DNA from: Aphelenchoides besseyi
Lineage: Eukaryota > Nematoda > Chromadorea > Rhabditida > Aphelenchoididae
Length of the DNA stretch: 64,000 bases
Assembly: GCA_024699855.1 (NCBI GenBank)
Contig: JAMPIQ010000001.1
Span: 10,788,001 to 10,852,000 of the forward strand
Direction of reading: 5' to 3'
Shown here: one piece after another, positions 12,100 through 24,500 of the stretch
Numbering within the stretch: the first letter of the stretch is position 1
Layout of the letters: each line of letters opens with the position of its first letter
Translations under genes and position numbers: made by a program
Notes under the pieces: model-generated
Seen by the model: the letters and a program-made list of their open reading frames with translations, nothing else
The model's database searches: none
Told to the model about the DNA's origin: nothing

Positions 12100-12860
12100 T
12101 TATGGTAATTGATTGATTTTGAAATGAGAAAAAGGGTCGGATTTTTCGAATGCAGATTTGAAGGTTCGGTGTACAGTTTGTTGAAATGGAATGCTTGAGG
12201 AATTGAAAAAATTCGAAGTCGCTGTTTCGATATTGTCTATAGACGCGTTTTGGGTTTGAGCGATTGGGTTCGAAATTTGTTCGATAAGTGATGAAAGGAA
12301 TTGATTAGAAGGCCAGAATCGGGTTGTTTGATCATTGATGATGGCAATAAGCGACGTGGAGTTGTTGTCGAAAGTTCGAGTGGGCTGTTAAAGGTTGAAG
12401 AGTGAGGTAAGCGTTGGTTTGGGAGGTGAGAGCGAAAACGGAGTTGTTGGGTTTGCAATTGAGAAAGCGAGCAGTTTTGGAGAAATCGCAAATGTCAATG
12501 ATCGTTGAACGAGTTGATGACTGTGTTGTTGAAATGTGATTAAAAGCAAATCGTTTTGAATTTAATCGAAAGCCCGATGAACACTGGATGGCTGATTTTG
12601 ATTTGCTGTTGGAAGCTGAGTTTAAATGTTGGGATAAGGAAATCCGAAAAAAGCTGATTGAAGTTTGTGAAACCGGTGGTGAGTTGGGTGAAGGATAAGA
12701 CACAGGCAGTTGGACTATTGGATTGAATTGCCAATTTGACAGCAGACGGTCGTCGATGAACGTTGGTTGAGTTGCTGGGCGTGTTGATTTGGAATGTTGG
12801 GAAAGTGGTTGAAAGCGAGCTGATCAAAAGATTCCTTTGTTGAATGAAATAAGCAATGTG
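12100..12860. other. strongly strand-skewed G/T-rich block
   Basis: The plus strand is rich in G and T and very poor in C. In 12301-12420 I count about 42 G against 11 C. Words such as GTTGAAAG, GGTTGAG and TTGGGA recur without an exact period. Overlapping open frames on the minus strand follow from this composition and look low-complexity (Ser/Thr/Asn/Gln), so I do not call a protein. Bases 11470-12099 hold no supported gene. Confidence 0.5.
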
Positions 12861-12929
12861 TTGAATATAAAAAGAATTTTTTTAACGAATGAAACAAATA
12901 TGTGTTTGAGATGAAGTGATAACGATCGT

Positions 12930-13223
12930 TAACTGCTTCTTTGTAATTTAAAGTGCTAAGATCATCCAATCTGTAGACAAACGCACGTTGCGTTCGCAGA
13001 AACGTTCCGTTTTTTATCATCTCTTGATCTGTTGCTGAAACTCCATTCGTCACATTAAAGTTCTCGTTTTTGAACTGCTCATAGCAAGTGGTTGCTTCCT
13101 GTTCGCTTGTCGCTTCTGGACCAAGTTCTTCAATCACACGTTGAATGCTTGTCCAACATCAAAGCCATTTTTGAAGTGCTCCAAGAGAACCACTCGAACT
13201 TCAACTTGTGTGTTGGTAGCCAT
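12930..13223 (-). pseudogene. Mos1-type HTH (HTH_48-like) domain gene, frameshifted
   Basis: From ATG 13223 the minus strand reads TNTQVEVRVVLLEHFKNGF, then after a one-frame shift SIQRVIEELGPEATSEQEAT and CYEQFKNENFNV. This fits the mariner-derived helix-turn-helix domain that nematodes reuse, often fused to F-box/FTH parts (.LL.EF..G......NI...G....S...A..W...F..G.F). The shift lies near 13160. No catalytic DDD domain follows. A related sequence with the same LLEHF and DELGP landmarks is at 46631. Either a relic or a real gene with a one-base consensus error. Confidence 0.55.
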
Positions 13224-15129
13224 TTTATGAAAATAATTTCGAGGAGAATTTTAAGATACTTTGAATATAAACAACCCATAGACTTACGTTTGCATGAATA
13301 TAGAGGTCGTTTATTTGTTCAATACCCTCAACTATTCACGAAATCGTTAACAAAGGGCGGGCTTTGGACGCAGATCGACCACAGAGTTGTATTTCTTTAA
13401 TTAGTCGACCTTTGCTCTTTGCTTAAATTGTCTCTCATATCTCGAGTAAACAGTTTGAATGTCAATGATTAACAACTTTTGATCGCTAGGAATAACGACA
13501 ACTGATGACCTCTGAAAGTGAACGGTTGGCTTGAAGTTCTTCAGCAACTGACTGATTATGTAGCCGTGAGCATCAATCGCGTTTGTTTTAAATCTTAAAT
13601 TCATTTTAACGAAATGTTATAGAGAGCTTAGATAGTGAGGTTATGGACACTATTTTTGTTCCACTTTGAGCTCCGTGGTTTTGACAGAAAAAGTTTGTGG
13701 TTAAAAAATGTGCTCTCACCTACAGCACTTACCTTCACTCAATGACCACGATAGTTGTCTTTAACTGCTCGTCCGATTCAATTACTTCTGTCGTCCTATT
13801 TGCTTAAAGGTGTTTAGTAAATGGTTTCCTAGTGTTGTTTCACACGCAGTGCACAATTAAAATGATCAAGAATAAAAAAGTTAATTACGACAAGCGAATA
13901 AACAAACAGCGAAACTTCAACTAATCACAACGTTTCGTTCGAACTGTTTGATCATCAGCCTTCTCGTTGCTGCATAACTTTATGTTTGATATTTACACGA
14001 GCAATGTGATCCTTTTTTGCAACTGAAAATTAATTTGGTTCGGTTCCAGTAGCTTCAAAAGTCATTCAACTTCGAACGTGGCGCCGGAATATGACTATCA
14101 AAGCGGTTGTGACGATCGACTTCAAAGGTTGGCAATCGAAATCCAAGAAATAAAACTGGACGGCCGTCGTTTAGTTGCTTAGAAGATAGTTATAAAGAAA
14201 ACGACAGATTTCAATACGCGAGTCGGAAAACTCTATTGTCGCGAACATACGATCACTTCCGTGAGATAACCAATGATCTTTGCAGTTAGTTCGAAGCATC
14301 AAGAAGTTTGAGAGTTTTACTAGAGTTGTATTGGTTTAATTGGTTTTGCAGAAAGTAATCTTTGAACGAACTCGATTCTTAGCATCAGAGCACACTTCCC
14401 GTTCAATTGGTTCGAAATCATCAGTTTCGCTATTTGACCGATGACATTCGAAAATTCACGTGTTGAACGAACTTTCATTGTTTTTGGTTTTGCGGTTTCG
14501 CTACTAAGAAGCCCAAAAGGGGTGTTCCGAAAATCGTAGCTACAAAGCGCAGAAAAAACGAACACGCGTAACTTAAAACCAAAAATTTTCAAATAACCCT
14601 ATGACATTAGCCCGCATTGAGGGGCCTTTACTGTATGGTCATTCTGTTGCAAGAACGATCAGTTGAGTCTGGAGAACACGAATCAGCTCGTGATTCCGTG
14701 CGAGGTTTAACCATCTGCAAAACTGTTCCTCATCTACGAATCCGCCACTCGACCTCAACGAAAAGCTGAACAAACGTGAAAGTCTGCGATCGAACTTTGC
14801 ACAATTCACGAGTTTGTTTTTTGTTTCGAGTTTACACAGCTTTGCACGGATTGGAACGCTAATTGAGATTGCAATCAGGAATCTTTGGACAAACAAAAAG
14901 AACGACAAAAGCGGTGGAAAGTTTCGGTTTTGATTCATTTTGCAAATTCCCGGCTGCATCATCGCCCTCTGTTATCGAATGTAAGTTTTAGGCGTTTTGG
15001 CATTACAAGCCCGAAAACAAGGTCGTTCAACCAAACTGTCGACTTGTTCTTCGGAATATTTTTCGTAGTCTACTCAAAGAACAAAGCTTTGTATTTTGAC
15101 TGGGAAGTCCATCAAATGTTTTAAGCTAA
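13224..15129. other. no supported gene
   Basis: Frames here are short and conflicting. A 107-residue minus frame at 14639-14962 starts with a hydrophobic stretch (PLLSFFLFVQRFLIAISIS) but shows no family signature or splice pattern. I see no repeat or RNA gene. The stretch just before 15130 is the presumed promoter/5' end of the nucleoside hydrolase gene. Confidence 0.4.
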
Positions 15130-16409
15130 ATGGCGAAATTACCCGTGTCTTTGACCTGGCATACAATTGTTGTTTGTTTGGTTGTGACGTTGATCCAACT
15201 ATTCTTGGGCGATCAGACCGCAGCCGAAGAAGAAAAGATCGTCATCGACACAGACGGTGTTGTCGACGATGTCAAAGCGATTTCTTTGGCTCTGCAGAAT
15301 CCGAAAGTCAACGTGGTCGCTATAACAACCGTTGCGGGAAGTACTACAGTAGAACAAGCTACAGCAAACGTGGCACGAACATTAAGAGCAAACGGAATAC
15401 AGAAATACGTAGGATCAAGTATTGAGGATCAATGATTGTAGACGATTGCAGATTCCGGTGATCAAAGGCGCCGAGTTCGCGTTGATCGGAAACATCAATA
15501 CCACACAAGACGGAATTCTGTTCTTCGGCCAAGATGGATTGAGCAATCAACCACATTCGATACCACGAGCTTTGGATTCGGATTCTACGGCACATGTCAA
15601 GGGAGTTGAAGCAGCTGAGGCCTTGGTTGAGTTGTTCAAACGAAATCGGGGGGAGTTGACTTTGATTGCGTTGGGACCGTTGACTAACTTGGCGCTAGCA
15701 ATAAAAATCGACCCCGAGTTTGCTTTGTGGCCAAAAAAATTGGTTTTGACGGGTGGCAACTTCTATGGTGACTTATCAAATTAGTTAGTTTATACGAATA
15801 TTGTATAGGAATGGGAAATATTCGCACATCATCGACAGCGGAATTCAATTTCAATGCCGATCCCGAAGCGGCGGAAATCGTGTTGCAATCGATGAAATGT
15901 CCGATTACGATTGTTGCATGGGAAACCACCTTTTTCTATCAGGACATTCAACAAGTGAGTGCCAATTGATTGTCTTCTAATCCTCTTCGTAGAAACGTTT
16001 CGACTTCAAACGGCACATCAATTTGGATTTCCCGTTAGCTCGCTACTTTAAAGCCATTTCGCAACGACCACGACAGTTTATGTCCAAGTTCAATTTGCCT
16101 TATCGATATTGCGACGAAATCACTGTTGCGGCGGCCATTGAACCAAAGAAAATAATCGATACGAGTCGAAACATTTCGGCCGCCGTTGAACTTCACGGAA
16201 CAATGACACGGTAAGTGGAGCTTGACCTCTTCTTATCAGACTTCTTCAGTGGTCAACTTGTAATCGCGTGGCTAGAAGACTACTTCGGCAAGTCAATGGA
16301 AACGCAAATGAACAAAATCGAGTTGGTCATGAATTACAACTTCGAACAGTTGGACGAGATGATGATCGACGCCATTCAGAACGTCCAACAACTCGATCAA
16401 TTCATCTAA
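15130..16409 (+). CDS. inosine-uridine-type nucleoside hydrolase
   Basis: Nucleoside hydrolases cleave the N-glycosidic bond of ribonucleosides in purine/pyrimidine salvage. Five exons join in frame: 15130-15408, 15452-15767, 15809-15954, 15993-16210 and 16250-16409. The Ca-binding N-terminal motif reads IDTDGVVDDVKAISLAL (family DTD...DD). Other landmarks are LIALGPLTNLALAI, a GG..Y..GN turn, FNFNADPEAAEIVL and a C-terminal Asp (CDEITVAAAIEP). An N-terminal hydrophobic segment (TIVVCLVVTLIQLFLG) precedes the domain, so the enzyme is likely secreted or membrane-anchored. No frame breaks. Substrate preference cannot be read from sequence. Confidence 0.93.
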
Positions 16410-16526
16410 CTTCTCTTCCCAACGCTTTTATGATCTCAACCAAAACGCTCGGTTAATAAAAAACACAAATACGTTTAAAGAAGAAGCAATTTGAGTTCGA
16501 GTGTGATAAACGAAAACAAATTTGAA

Positions 16527-16815
16527 GACCACACGCATTTCGTGTTTTTATTCGCAGTCAAGTCAGCACTCCGTGTGGTCCGAGAATTTAATTTGCAATA
16601 AAAGAAATAAACTCATAACAAACTTTTTGGCAACAACTCAAATTTGTGTGTGATTAGCAAATGATTGAAAGCAATTCACTTGATTTCCAGTTTGTACAAA
16701 TAAGAACTCAATTTTTAAAAGAGAAAAACGCTCGAGCATAGCGACCACACGCGTCGAACGATAAGAGAAAAGAAAAACGAAATACTCGCCATTAGCAAAA
16801 GAAATCTGTGTGGTC
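16527..16815. promoter_or_regulatory. cluster of four GACCACAC sites
   Basis: The exact 8-mer GACCACAC or its complement occurs at 16527-16534 (+), 16573-16580 (-), 16743-16750 (+) and 16808-16815 (-), two opposed pairs in 289 bp just after the nucleoside hydrolase gene. The core ACCACA/TGTGGT is the consensus of Runt/RUNX factors. A near match (ATGTGGTC) lies near 17430. Function is inferred only. Confidence 0.35.
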
Positions 16816-17781
16816 GACTACTTTGTTACAATCAAACATAAACTACACTACGACAAACGTTAGATTCCTCAAGATCACATTTGTCATGAACTCAACAACC
16901 ACCAGTATTTGGAGTTGCTAATCAAATTCGCTCAACTGTTTAAGTGATCGTTTGGCAAATCCAATGCGAATTTCACCCATAGAATCGAGAAAACAGATCG
17001 TAACTTGCGCTCATCGATCAACAAAAGTAGGATAGAACTTCGATAATAAGACATTTTGTCTTTTTAACTCTTGAAATTTCATAATATCCGGAAAGTTTTT
17101 AATGTTGATAATGTATGGTGTTCAAGCGTTCGAAGAAAAAACCGCATCTCACATTTGGGCAAAGAGGCTTTGAGATGAAGGTATACGCGTGGCATTGGTC
17201 GCCCATTCCAACAAGGAGTTCGATATGGATCGTTTGATTCGGATAACCGAAGATCCCATCGCTGTATTTAATTGGAAATAGAAACGTACTTGCATGTAAG
17301 GGCTTTTAACCGCACCAAGGTTGTGCTTTAACGAATATATGGCATTCTAAATTGTTTGAAATTCTCATCACATTACAAAAACTGGACTGACAGTGCTAGT
17401 TGTTTATGCACAAGCCATGCATGTGGTCGACCTTATTCGTATAACAAGTTTTATTAAACACAAATTACATTATAACAAAGTTTGAAGATGCGAGATGTTG
17501 GATCAAGTTACCTGAAAACAACTAGTGAGTTCAAAACAATGAGTAGAAACTCACGATTATCTTCGTTCGTAATGATCGAGCGGGAGTTAGGTTCTGGTCA
17601 TTCACGAGCTCCATTAGTTGAGTGAAGGTAGAAAACGTTGAAACGAGATGTTTGCTGAGAAGTCAAGAGTATGTTTTTTTGAAAGCCAAAAAGTAACCAG
17701 ATCGGTCGTTCAATTTGAAGCCGCAAATTTTAGAATTCAATTCCATATTGCAGGTCCAATCTTTTGTGTTCAAACGCAGAA
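16816..17781. other. no supported gene
   Basis: Apart from the last imperfect TGTGGTC site near 17430, this intergenic stretch between two convergent genes shows no coherent reading frame, repeat or RNA gene that I can support. Confidence 0.4.
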
Positions 17782-18512
17782 TCAATACTTCAAAGGCCGC
17801 AGTTTTTCCAAATGCTGACCGGCAGAAACGAGAACTCCGATCCGATCTAGAACCGAGATTAAGGATACAAAGAACGAACTCACGACTTTGTAGTTGTAGA
17901 ACATGAACTTCGGCTTTTTCATCAACTCCTTCATCAATTGATTGGCTTTGCTTGGCCATTGAACTGTAGAAACGGTCGTTTGGACCACCGGCTCGTTGTT
18001 GACCGAAGAGCGTAGGGGTGGCTGGACCATCAGTTGAGCCTTCGATCTGGTAGTACGACTACGCTTCTTCCTTCTTGATGGAATCGCCAATGCGAATCGT
18101 TGGACCTCTGCAAAGTTTTTGCCTACTTGTTTGTACTTTCGAAGATCTTTCTGAAACACAATCTAATTGTAGTGGATGAAGAGTTCAAACCTTTGGAATC
18201 TTCACCGCTTCTTTACGCTCTCGATGAACAGATCGATTGAAACCATGAGTTACCATTTCGTGTGTACTTCGACGGGCCTAATTCTTTAGTCGTAAGCCGC
18301 ATAAGGAACAGACGAAACCAGATCGAACTGCATGTCTTCTCATATGCTTTTTGAAACGATTTAGACGATGAAAATCGCTTTTGCCACAGGTTGAACATGA
18401 TCTCTGAAACAATCGAATATAAAAGACCAGGTTGTGAACTTACAGATGACGAGTTTCTGCTACTCGGCCATTGCTTATCCTTCAACGCCTTGATGTCATC
18501 TTCGTAGTCCAT
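17782..18512 (-). CDS. C2H2 zinc-finger protein with in-frame TAG
   Basis: Exons splice in frame from ATG 18512 (an alternative ATG lies at 18569). The first finger reads CSTCGKSDFHRLNRFKKHMRRH (positions of C-x2-C, x12, H-x3-H are all right). The second begins CSLCGLRLKN, meets TAG, and continues ARRSTHEMVTHGF, so its Cys and His spacing is correct across the stop. A basic exon (SRRKKRSRTTRSKAQ) and a short tail (HLEKLRPLKY) follow. It is probably a nuclear DNA- or RNA-binding protein. The TAG may be a sequence error, a null allele or an early stop giving a one-finger protein. Confidence 0.6.
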
Positions 18513-19055
18513 TGAAAAACTTTTTTGAAAACAAGATGTTTCAATTTGTCCACTAAAAGTGAAAGCCAAAACAACGCCAATCGCGCAAATTGCAATAAAT
18601 CATTGGGGGGGTTGTGGGCGCATTGATTTTACTTTCATTCGTTTCAATGACCAGAGACAGAAAGCAGACCTCGGAAAACACATCGAAAACTGTAAAAATC
18701 GTATTGGCCATCTTTGCCCGAAACGTATTGCCTCGAGGCTCTGACGCTCTTATCTGGCCTCCGACAGAATAAATGAGACGATCAGCATAATTAGTTTATT
18801 GCGTCGATCAAAAAAGAAACACTGCCGCGGGGCCGCTAAGCGGGTCTTTCATGTCGGCCAGAGAGGGCGAGAAAGATCCGCGAGCGGAATCTCGGACAGA
18901 ACGTTTACTTGTCTTTTCAGATTTCCTGGCACTTTCAAACAATCAGAACTCGGCACATCAAATGATTGCATGCAACAGTTCAAAAATAGTTCTGAAACAT
19001 TTTATTGTGAGAACATCTTCGACAAAGCCAATGAGCATAATGAAAAGATGAGAAA

Positions 19056-19645
19056 TCAGTGATTCGATTGGCCACACGGATGTTTGATGGATTCTGTTTG
19101 CCGACTTTTCAACTTCTTACATAACTCCTGAAAAAGTGTTTTTGATTGGTTCTTGAATGCACCAACTCACCTTCAACTCTTTGATTTCCTTGATCATCAA
19201 ATTCACGAGCTTGGTCTTGCATTCGTCTGCTTCTTCGTCGTCGACGCGTTTCAAGTCGACTGTTGCTCTTCCGTTTTGCATCTTCAGATACTCGCCCGTC
19301 GAGCTACTCACAACGAAATGGCGTTGACGAAACAGTGCACTGAAAACTGTGGTTATTCACCACCATGAACCTCGAGACTTACCGCCACTCGTCCTCGACC
19401 AACGATTCTCCGACGTTGTTGAGAAATCGCATTCGTGCCTGTTTGTTCATTTCCGTCTCGTAGACCGCTTCCTCGAGCATGTTGAAGAAACCAAAGACAT
19501 GATCTTTCGGTTTCCAATAAACCATACTGTCGACTTCATCGTCGTGTTTGGAGGCGTACGGATAACAAGTGATCTCGAACTGATAGGTTCGAACGAAACC
19601 ATTCACGTTCGCTTTCTTGGCCGCGTATTCTGAACGGTGAGCCAT
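19056..19645 (-). CDS. uncharacterised 167-residue protein
   Basis: Three exons (19645-19383, 19339-19171, 19127-19056) join in frame with canonical GT-AG introns of about 43 bp. The product has an N-terminal globular-looking part (VRTYQFEITCYPY, MVYWKPKDHVFGFFNML), then a charged acidic/basic helix (KRVDDEEADECKTKLVNLM, IKEIKELKELCKKLK) that could be a short coiled coil. No signal peptide or membrane segment. I do not recognise the family. A further minus-strand frame at 19772-19960 may be an upstream exon but is not supported. Confidence 0.55.
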
Positions 19646-20033
19646 TGAAGAAGAAAACGAATACAACCAACTTGCGAAAAGAAAAACTGACTAGTGCGGT
19701 TAGTTCCAACTAAACGGCGATCAGAACAAAAGACGATAGAAAGAAATGACTCTTTGATCATTTCGCTGCCTTCAGCTCACTAACAAGCTTTCCATTTTTG
19801 CATCTCTGCATTGGTTCTCAACAGTCATCTTATGAGCTTCTGTTTGAGATTTAAAAAGTCGACTGCACGACGCAACGTTCACCGGACAACCACCATAAAC
19901 GATCATCTTCGGATCTAAATAGCAGGAGATTCCACAAAGACGATAGATCTTCCTTCTCACTCACGATCGTCTGAGCACAAACAATCACGAATTTTTATTA
20001 CTCCAACAAAAACACAACAAAGAGTGATGGGAC

Positions 20034-20592
20034 TTAAGAACGTGGACGTTCCTTTTTGCCTTTGAAAAGCGCAATCAACGAGGTGTTAGCCACTTTGACG
20101 ACCTTGAAACGAACGCCGGGAATATCACCGACGGCGTGACCGGAACGTCCGAAACCGGAAACCAAAACCTCGTCGTTTTCCTGCAACGTCCAATCAAAAG
20201 AACGAACACCGAATCGTTGATTACCTCAATGAAGTTCAAGCAGCCGTCCTTGGGCACGAAGGCGGTGATCTTCTTCGAGTTCTTGATCAACTGGACACGA
20301 ACACACTTGCGAATGGCGGAATTGGGTTGTTTCGCTTCGACGCCGCTAAAACACAGAAATCAACTCCTCAAATGGAACTCACAGCTTCTCGACGACAATT
20401 CCTTTTGCCATACAAGCACCACCGAACGGATCGGCCTTCCATCTGGTGCCCAAATTGGCTTTCTTGTAGCGCTGGTCGTGCCAACTGAAACTCGGGATTC
20501 GGAGTCGGAAATAAGCGGGAAAACTGACCGTTGCTCTCCTGACGATGTTTCTTCAGCTTTCGTGCCGTACAAATTCCCTTCGGTTTTCCCAT
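20034..20592 (-). CDS. rps-23: 40S ribosomal protein S23 (uS12)
   Basis: RPS23 lines the decoding centre of the small ribosomal subunit. Four exons on the minus strand give [19 protein letters not shown], the conserved loop KQPNSAIRK (its Pro is the hydroxylated residue in eukaryotes), [40 protein letters not shown] and the end GKKERPRS. Everything matches the family except the end of exon 1: GAGAGCAACG should be GAGCAACG to give EQRW across the intron. That 2-bp tandem repeat (20534-20538) shifts the frame. Because the gene is essential and otherwise perfect, I favour a consensus error or a second intact copy elsewhere. Confidence 0.93.
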
Positions 20593-20929
20593 TTTTCCTG
20601 AAAACTCACGATCAGAATCCGCAAAGAAGGCGAGAATAGCGCGAAGAAGAAGAAGAACGAGATTCGACCACCCAAAATGCAAAGCCTCCACCAACCCTAC
20701 GGATTTCCACTCGAGTTCGAGAGCATCCAACTGATGAGTTTGCAGTCGATTGGCGTTTTGTTTCACGTTGATTGTAGATGATTGCAATTTCGTTAGTTTC
20801 TGTTGCAACAACCTTTCGACTCGTCGACTTAACGTCGAAAACCTTTTCGATCGAATTTTGTCTTCGAATTCAACCGCAACTCACTGTTCTCGTGCCTTCA
20901 AAACCTTTCAATCTCCGGAAATTTCAGTT

Positions 20930-21494
20930 ATGAACCAAACGGTCGGTCCACGGTTTTGTGTCGACGAGAAGGGCGATGTGATCGTCGACTCGAACTCATT
21001 GATCAAATCGCAGCAATTCGAAGTCAATGAGGAAGTTCAGGAGGTTGGTGGCTCCTATCTTAAACTTTCATTGTTCTTCAGGACGATTTCTTCGGCTGGA
21101 GTCCGAGTTACCCGAAGATCAAACGAATGACTTCGCCCAAATGGATGCACTCAGAAGACGAGTTGTTCTTCTGTAAGTAGCCCTTGGCTCTCGGCTCATT
21201 TGCTTCGCAGTTTTGCTTTCAGCCGTTGGCTCCGACTTCGACCTGATGCATCAGTTCTTCCCGTCTCGATCTCGCGACCAACTCAAATTGAAGTTCAAAA
21301 AAGAAGAGAAAAAAGAACGAACGGCGAGTCAGCGAAGTGAGTGACTTGATGGTTGACTTCTGATTTGGAGTTTCTAGGCACTGGCAAAACCATCTCTTCT
21401 GAACAAGCGAGTGATCAACAGGACGGTGCGAACGCTGACGGAGCGAATTCGCAACGAGCTTCGAGAGCAAAAGTCCAAACGTCTCAAACGGTGA
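20930..21494 (+). CDS. BDP1-like Myb-domain protein (TFIIIB B'')
   Basis: BDP1 is the SANT/Myb subunit of TFIIIB that recruits RNA polymerase III. ATG 20930 follows TTTCAG by two bases, a trans-splice-like start. Exons 1-3 encode WSPSYPKIKRMTSPKWMHSE, an acidic helix leading into FFLLSAVGSDFDLMHQFFPS and RSRDQLKLKFKKEEKK, which matches the BDP1 pattern of W...E...F......G.DF..I...FP.R.R.QLK.KF..EE. The protein is only about 150 residues, far shorter than typical BDP1, so it may be a minimal nematode version. The last exon fits best in the frame (ALAKPSLLNKRVINRTVRTL), which needs one A fewer in the A6 run at 21309-21314. Confidence 0.7.
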
Positions 21495-21572
21495 TCTCAA
21501 GTATTGTAAACTATTTTTATGAATAAATATATTCATATCCTCTAATACCAACTACATTTACGAAAACATGAG

Positions 21573-24500
21573 TTAGTGAGTGTTAAGTGAGCGTCGAATG
21601 ATTTCGTATTCCCGACGATCGACCCGATCCCAGAATGGTTTCATGACGTCCAGAATCTGTTGGCCGTAGATTTGCAGTTTGATTGCCGTCATGGAGTCCA
21701 CTTGGAAGAGTTCGGAGCAAGTACGTGGTAACAGAACGGCCAACTGTTCGATTCCTTGATTGCTGACAATCGCTTCAACGGTCGTTTTCTCTCGTTGAGC
21801 CAAATTAGTGAAAAACTGAGTTAGAGCCGCTTTGCTATCACGGAAAATGTCCTCGTGTTTCAAATTGTATCTGCAATCTCGATCGTAGTAAAAGGTGAAA
21901 GGAACTTACCTTTCCTTGAGAGCTTGAGCTTCAGTTACAGGAGTCATTTTGGTGACCGACGACGTAGCAGCATTCTTCGATCTTTTGCGTTTTAAAATGT
22001 AAGCAAAGAACTGAAAACGCTGAGGCTTTTAAATGGAAGACGAAACTTACTCTCGGTTTACTTTTTCCAATAAATACTTCACCCATGGGCGTTAACTTGG
22101 CATAGAACAAGTCCTGCTTGACGAATCGATTGTAAACGATATCAATTTTAAGAAATCCTTCATAAACAAGACGATGGAAAAGACGTTGAACATCTGCTTC
22201 TAGCATCTCGTTTCCACGATTCCACATGGGAACGCTTTGATCTTTTAACGTGTTTTTGCCCTTCTTCGAAACCTGGCCCCGATACAGTTCAATCATGTGA
22301 TTGAGTGTGCATTGGCCCAATAGTTTAACTGATCCCAAGATCGTCGAAACTTCAGCAGTGAAGTCGAACAGCTCGTACAATCCGTTTGGACTGTTTTTCT
22401 TTAATTGACAGATGTTACATGAAGTCTTGCTTTGTTTGCAACGATTCGAGTCGTAGATCTAAAACGAAGGTTTGTCAACTAAATGAAGTTTTGATAGACC
22501 TCTCCGAAGTATTCAACTAGAAGCTTCCGTCGACAAACCACCACACTTTCACAATAAGCGACCATCTGATGAATGTTCGCAAGTCGATGAGTGTTGAAAG
22601 TGGAATTATTGTCGATGTTCATCAATTTGATAAGACGATTGTAGTCGGTAAATGTGTACATCAGAATGCAATGCGATGGCAATCCGTCACGTCCCGCACG
22701 ACCAGTTTCCTGATAGTAGGCTTCGATTGATTGCGAAAAGCTAAAGAAACACTGATCGCTTGAAGTGACCGTTACCTGTGATGAATTACGTATCGCACCT
22801 GAAATTTAACGTAAATTACTGTTTCTTGAAATTTGACTTACGTCCGGCTTATCGACACCCATTCCGAAAGCAATCGTTGCACACAAAACTTCAATTTCTC
22901 CGATCATCCAACGACGTTGAATATCATCGCGCACTGCATTAGACAAGTCGGCGTGATAGGTGGCGGCTGTGAGTCCTGCCTTCAACATAACCTCTTTGGC
23001 ACTGTCACAATCTTTCCTGAAATCGAATATCTTCGCAGAAAGGAAGCATAGGACCGACTTTGATAAGCAGTAAATGATACCAGAAGACCGTGGATAACGA
23101 TTTTTGACCATTTCGGCTACCTTTCGAAACTGAGCCGCCGACTTCGGAACCAAATCGTAAACCAAATTCTCGCGAACAAAACTGCTGATGAACACCTTCG
23201 GATCGATCATTCCGAGTAAACGACAAACGTCCATTGCGGTTCGTGCAGTTGCCGTTGCTGTCAACGCAATGACCGGCACTTTCTTTTCGAGTTCTTCGAA
23301 GAATTCGCTCAACTTGAAGTAGTCAGGACGGAAATCGTGTCCCCATTGGCTCACACAATGCGACTCATCGACGACGAACCGGTCCATTTTAGTGCGTTTT
23401 GCCAGTTCGCGCAGCACGTAACGAAGTTTTTCGTTCGACGCCAGCATCTCCGGTGTAATATACAGAAGTCGAGTCTGCGGATGGACGTTCATCAGATCGT
23501 TGTAGATGCGACTCAATTCTTTTTGCGCAATTCCGCCTTGAATACACTCTCCCGGAATCTAAGAACAAGTAATCAGTTGCTCTGAACTGTAAACTCACTC
23601 CCCAACCTCTGAGCTTGGAAATCTGATCGGACATCAACGATCGAAGCGGCGAAATGACCACCGTAACACCGCCGGTGATAAGAGCCGGCAACTGATAGCA
23701 CAGACTTTTGCCAGCGCCTAAAACAAAATTGAAACGAAGTCGGAAATCGAAACTCACCAGTCGGCATCACTACACAACAATCGTGTCCCAAAAGCGATGC
23801 AATGACAATCGATTTTTGACAGAAACGAAATGATTGGAAGCCGAACGTATTTCGTAAGACCTCGTACATTTTGCTTCGAAGATTTGCATTCAATTTCGCT
23901 GAAACTGCGTTTGAAAACTCTGTGACTTTTAACTCACAATCATCGTCGAATTCGAGGGTGTCATTTTGTTGGAAAGTCTTGAACTTGCCGTGCTGATCTA
24001 AAGAACGATAGATGAGTTAACGAACAGAAACTGACCGTTCAGCTCGAAATCGAATTCTTCTTCTTGGACCACCGTTTCTGTCCACTCGAGTTTCGGCTTC
24101 ACCAACGAAATCGATGGACCAAGAGTGGCAGTGGAGGTTGAATCTGAAAGCGAAGTCAAAAAACGGCAATTGAGCTCACCGTTGGTCATATTCAATGATT
24201 GGTTGCTGAAGAACGAAGACGTGAAACTGAAGGCTGAAATCTTCGAGTAAAAGACAAAAAGTTTTCGTACCGTGTGATGGTCCTGGAGTTTCTTCGTCGA
24301 CAAATTTGCTGACCACCGGCAACGACACAACTTGTTGATTTTTGACATCTGAAGAAACTTTTAAGGAATCACAACGATCAGGAACATACCAGTCGAGTAG
24401 GCAAAGTTCGAGTTGTATTGATGGGAAACTAAACAGAATTCTGTTAATCGCAAAATCGTTGATTACCATTCGATTGAAAGAAATTCGACGACGATGCAAA

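Noticed and set aside
12237..12827. Three overlapping minus-strand frames of 84-123 codons
   Set aside because: They are Ser/Thr/Asn/Gln-rich by-products of the G/T-skewed opposite strand and have no motif.
17410..17450. Fifth GACCACAC site (ATGTGGTC)
   Set aside because: It has one mismatch and lies 600 bp from the cluster, so it was not counted.
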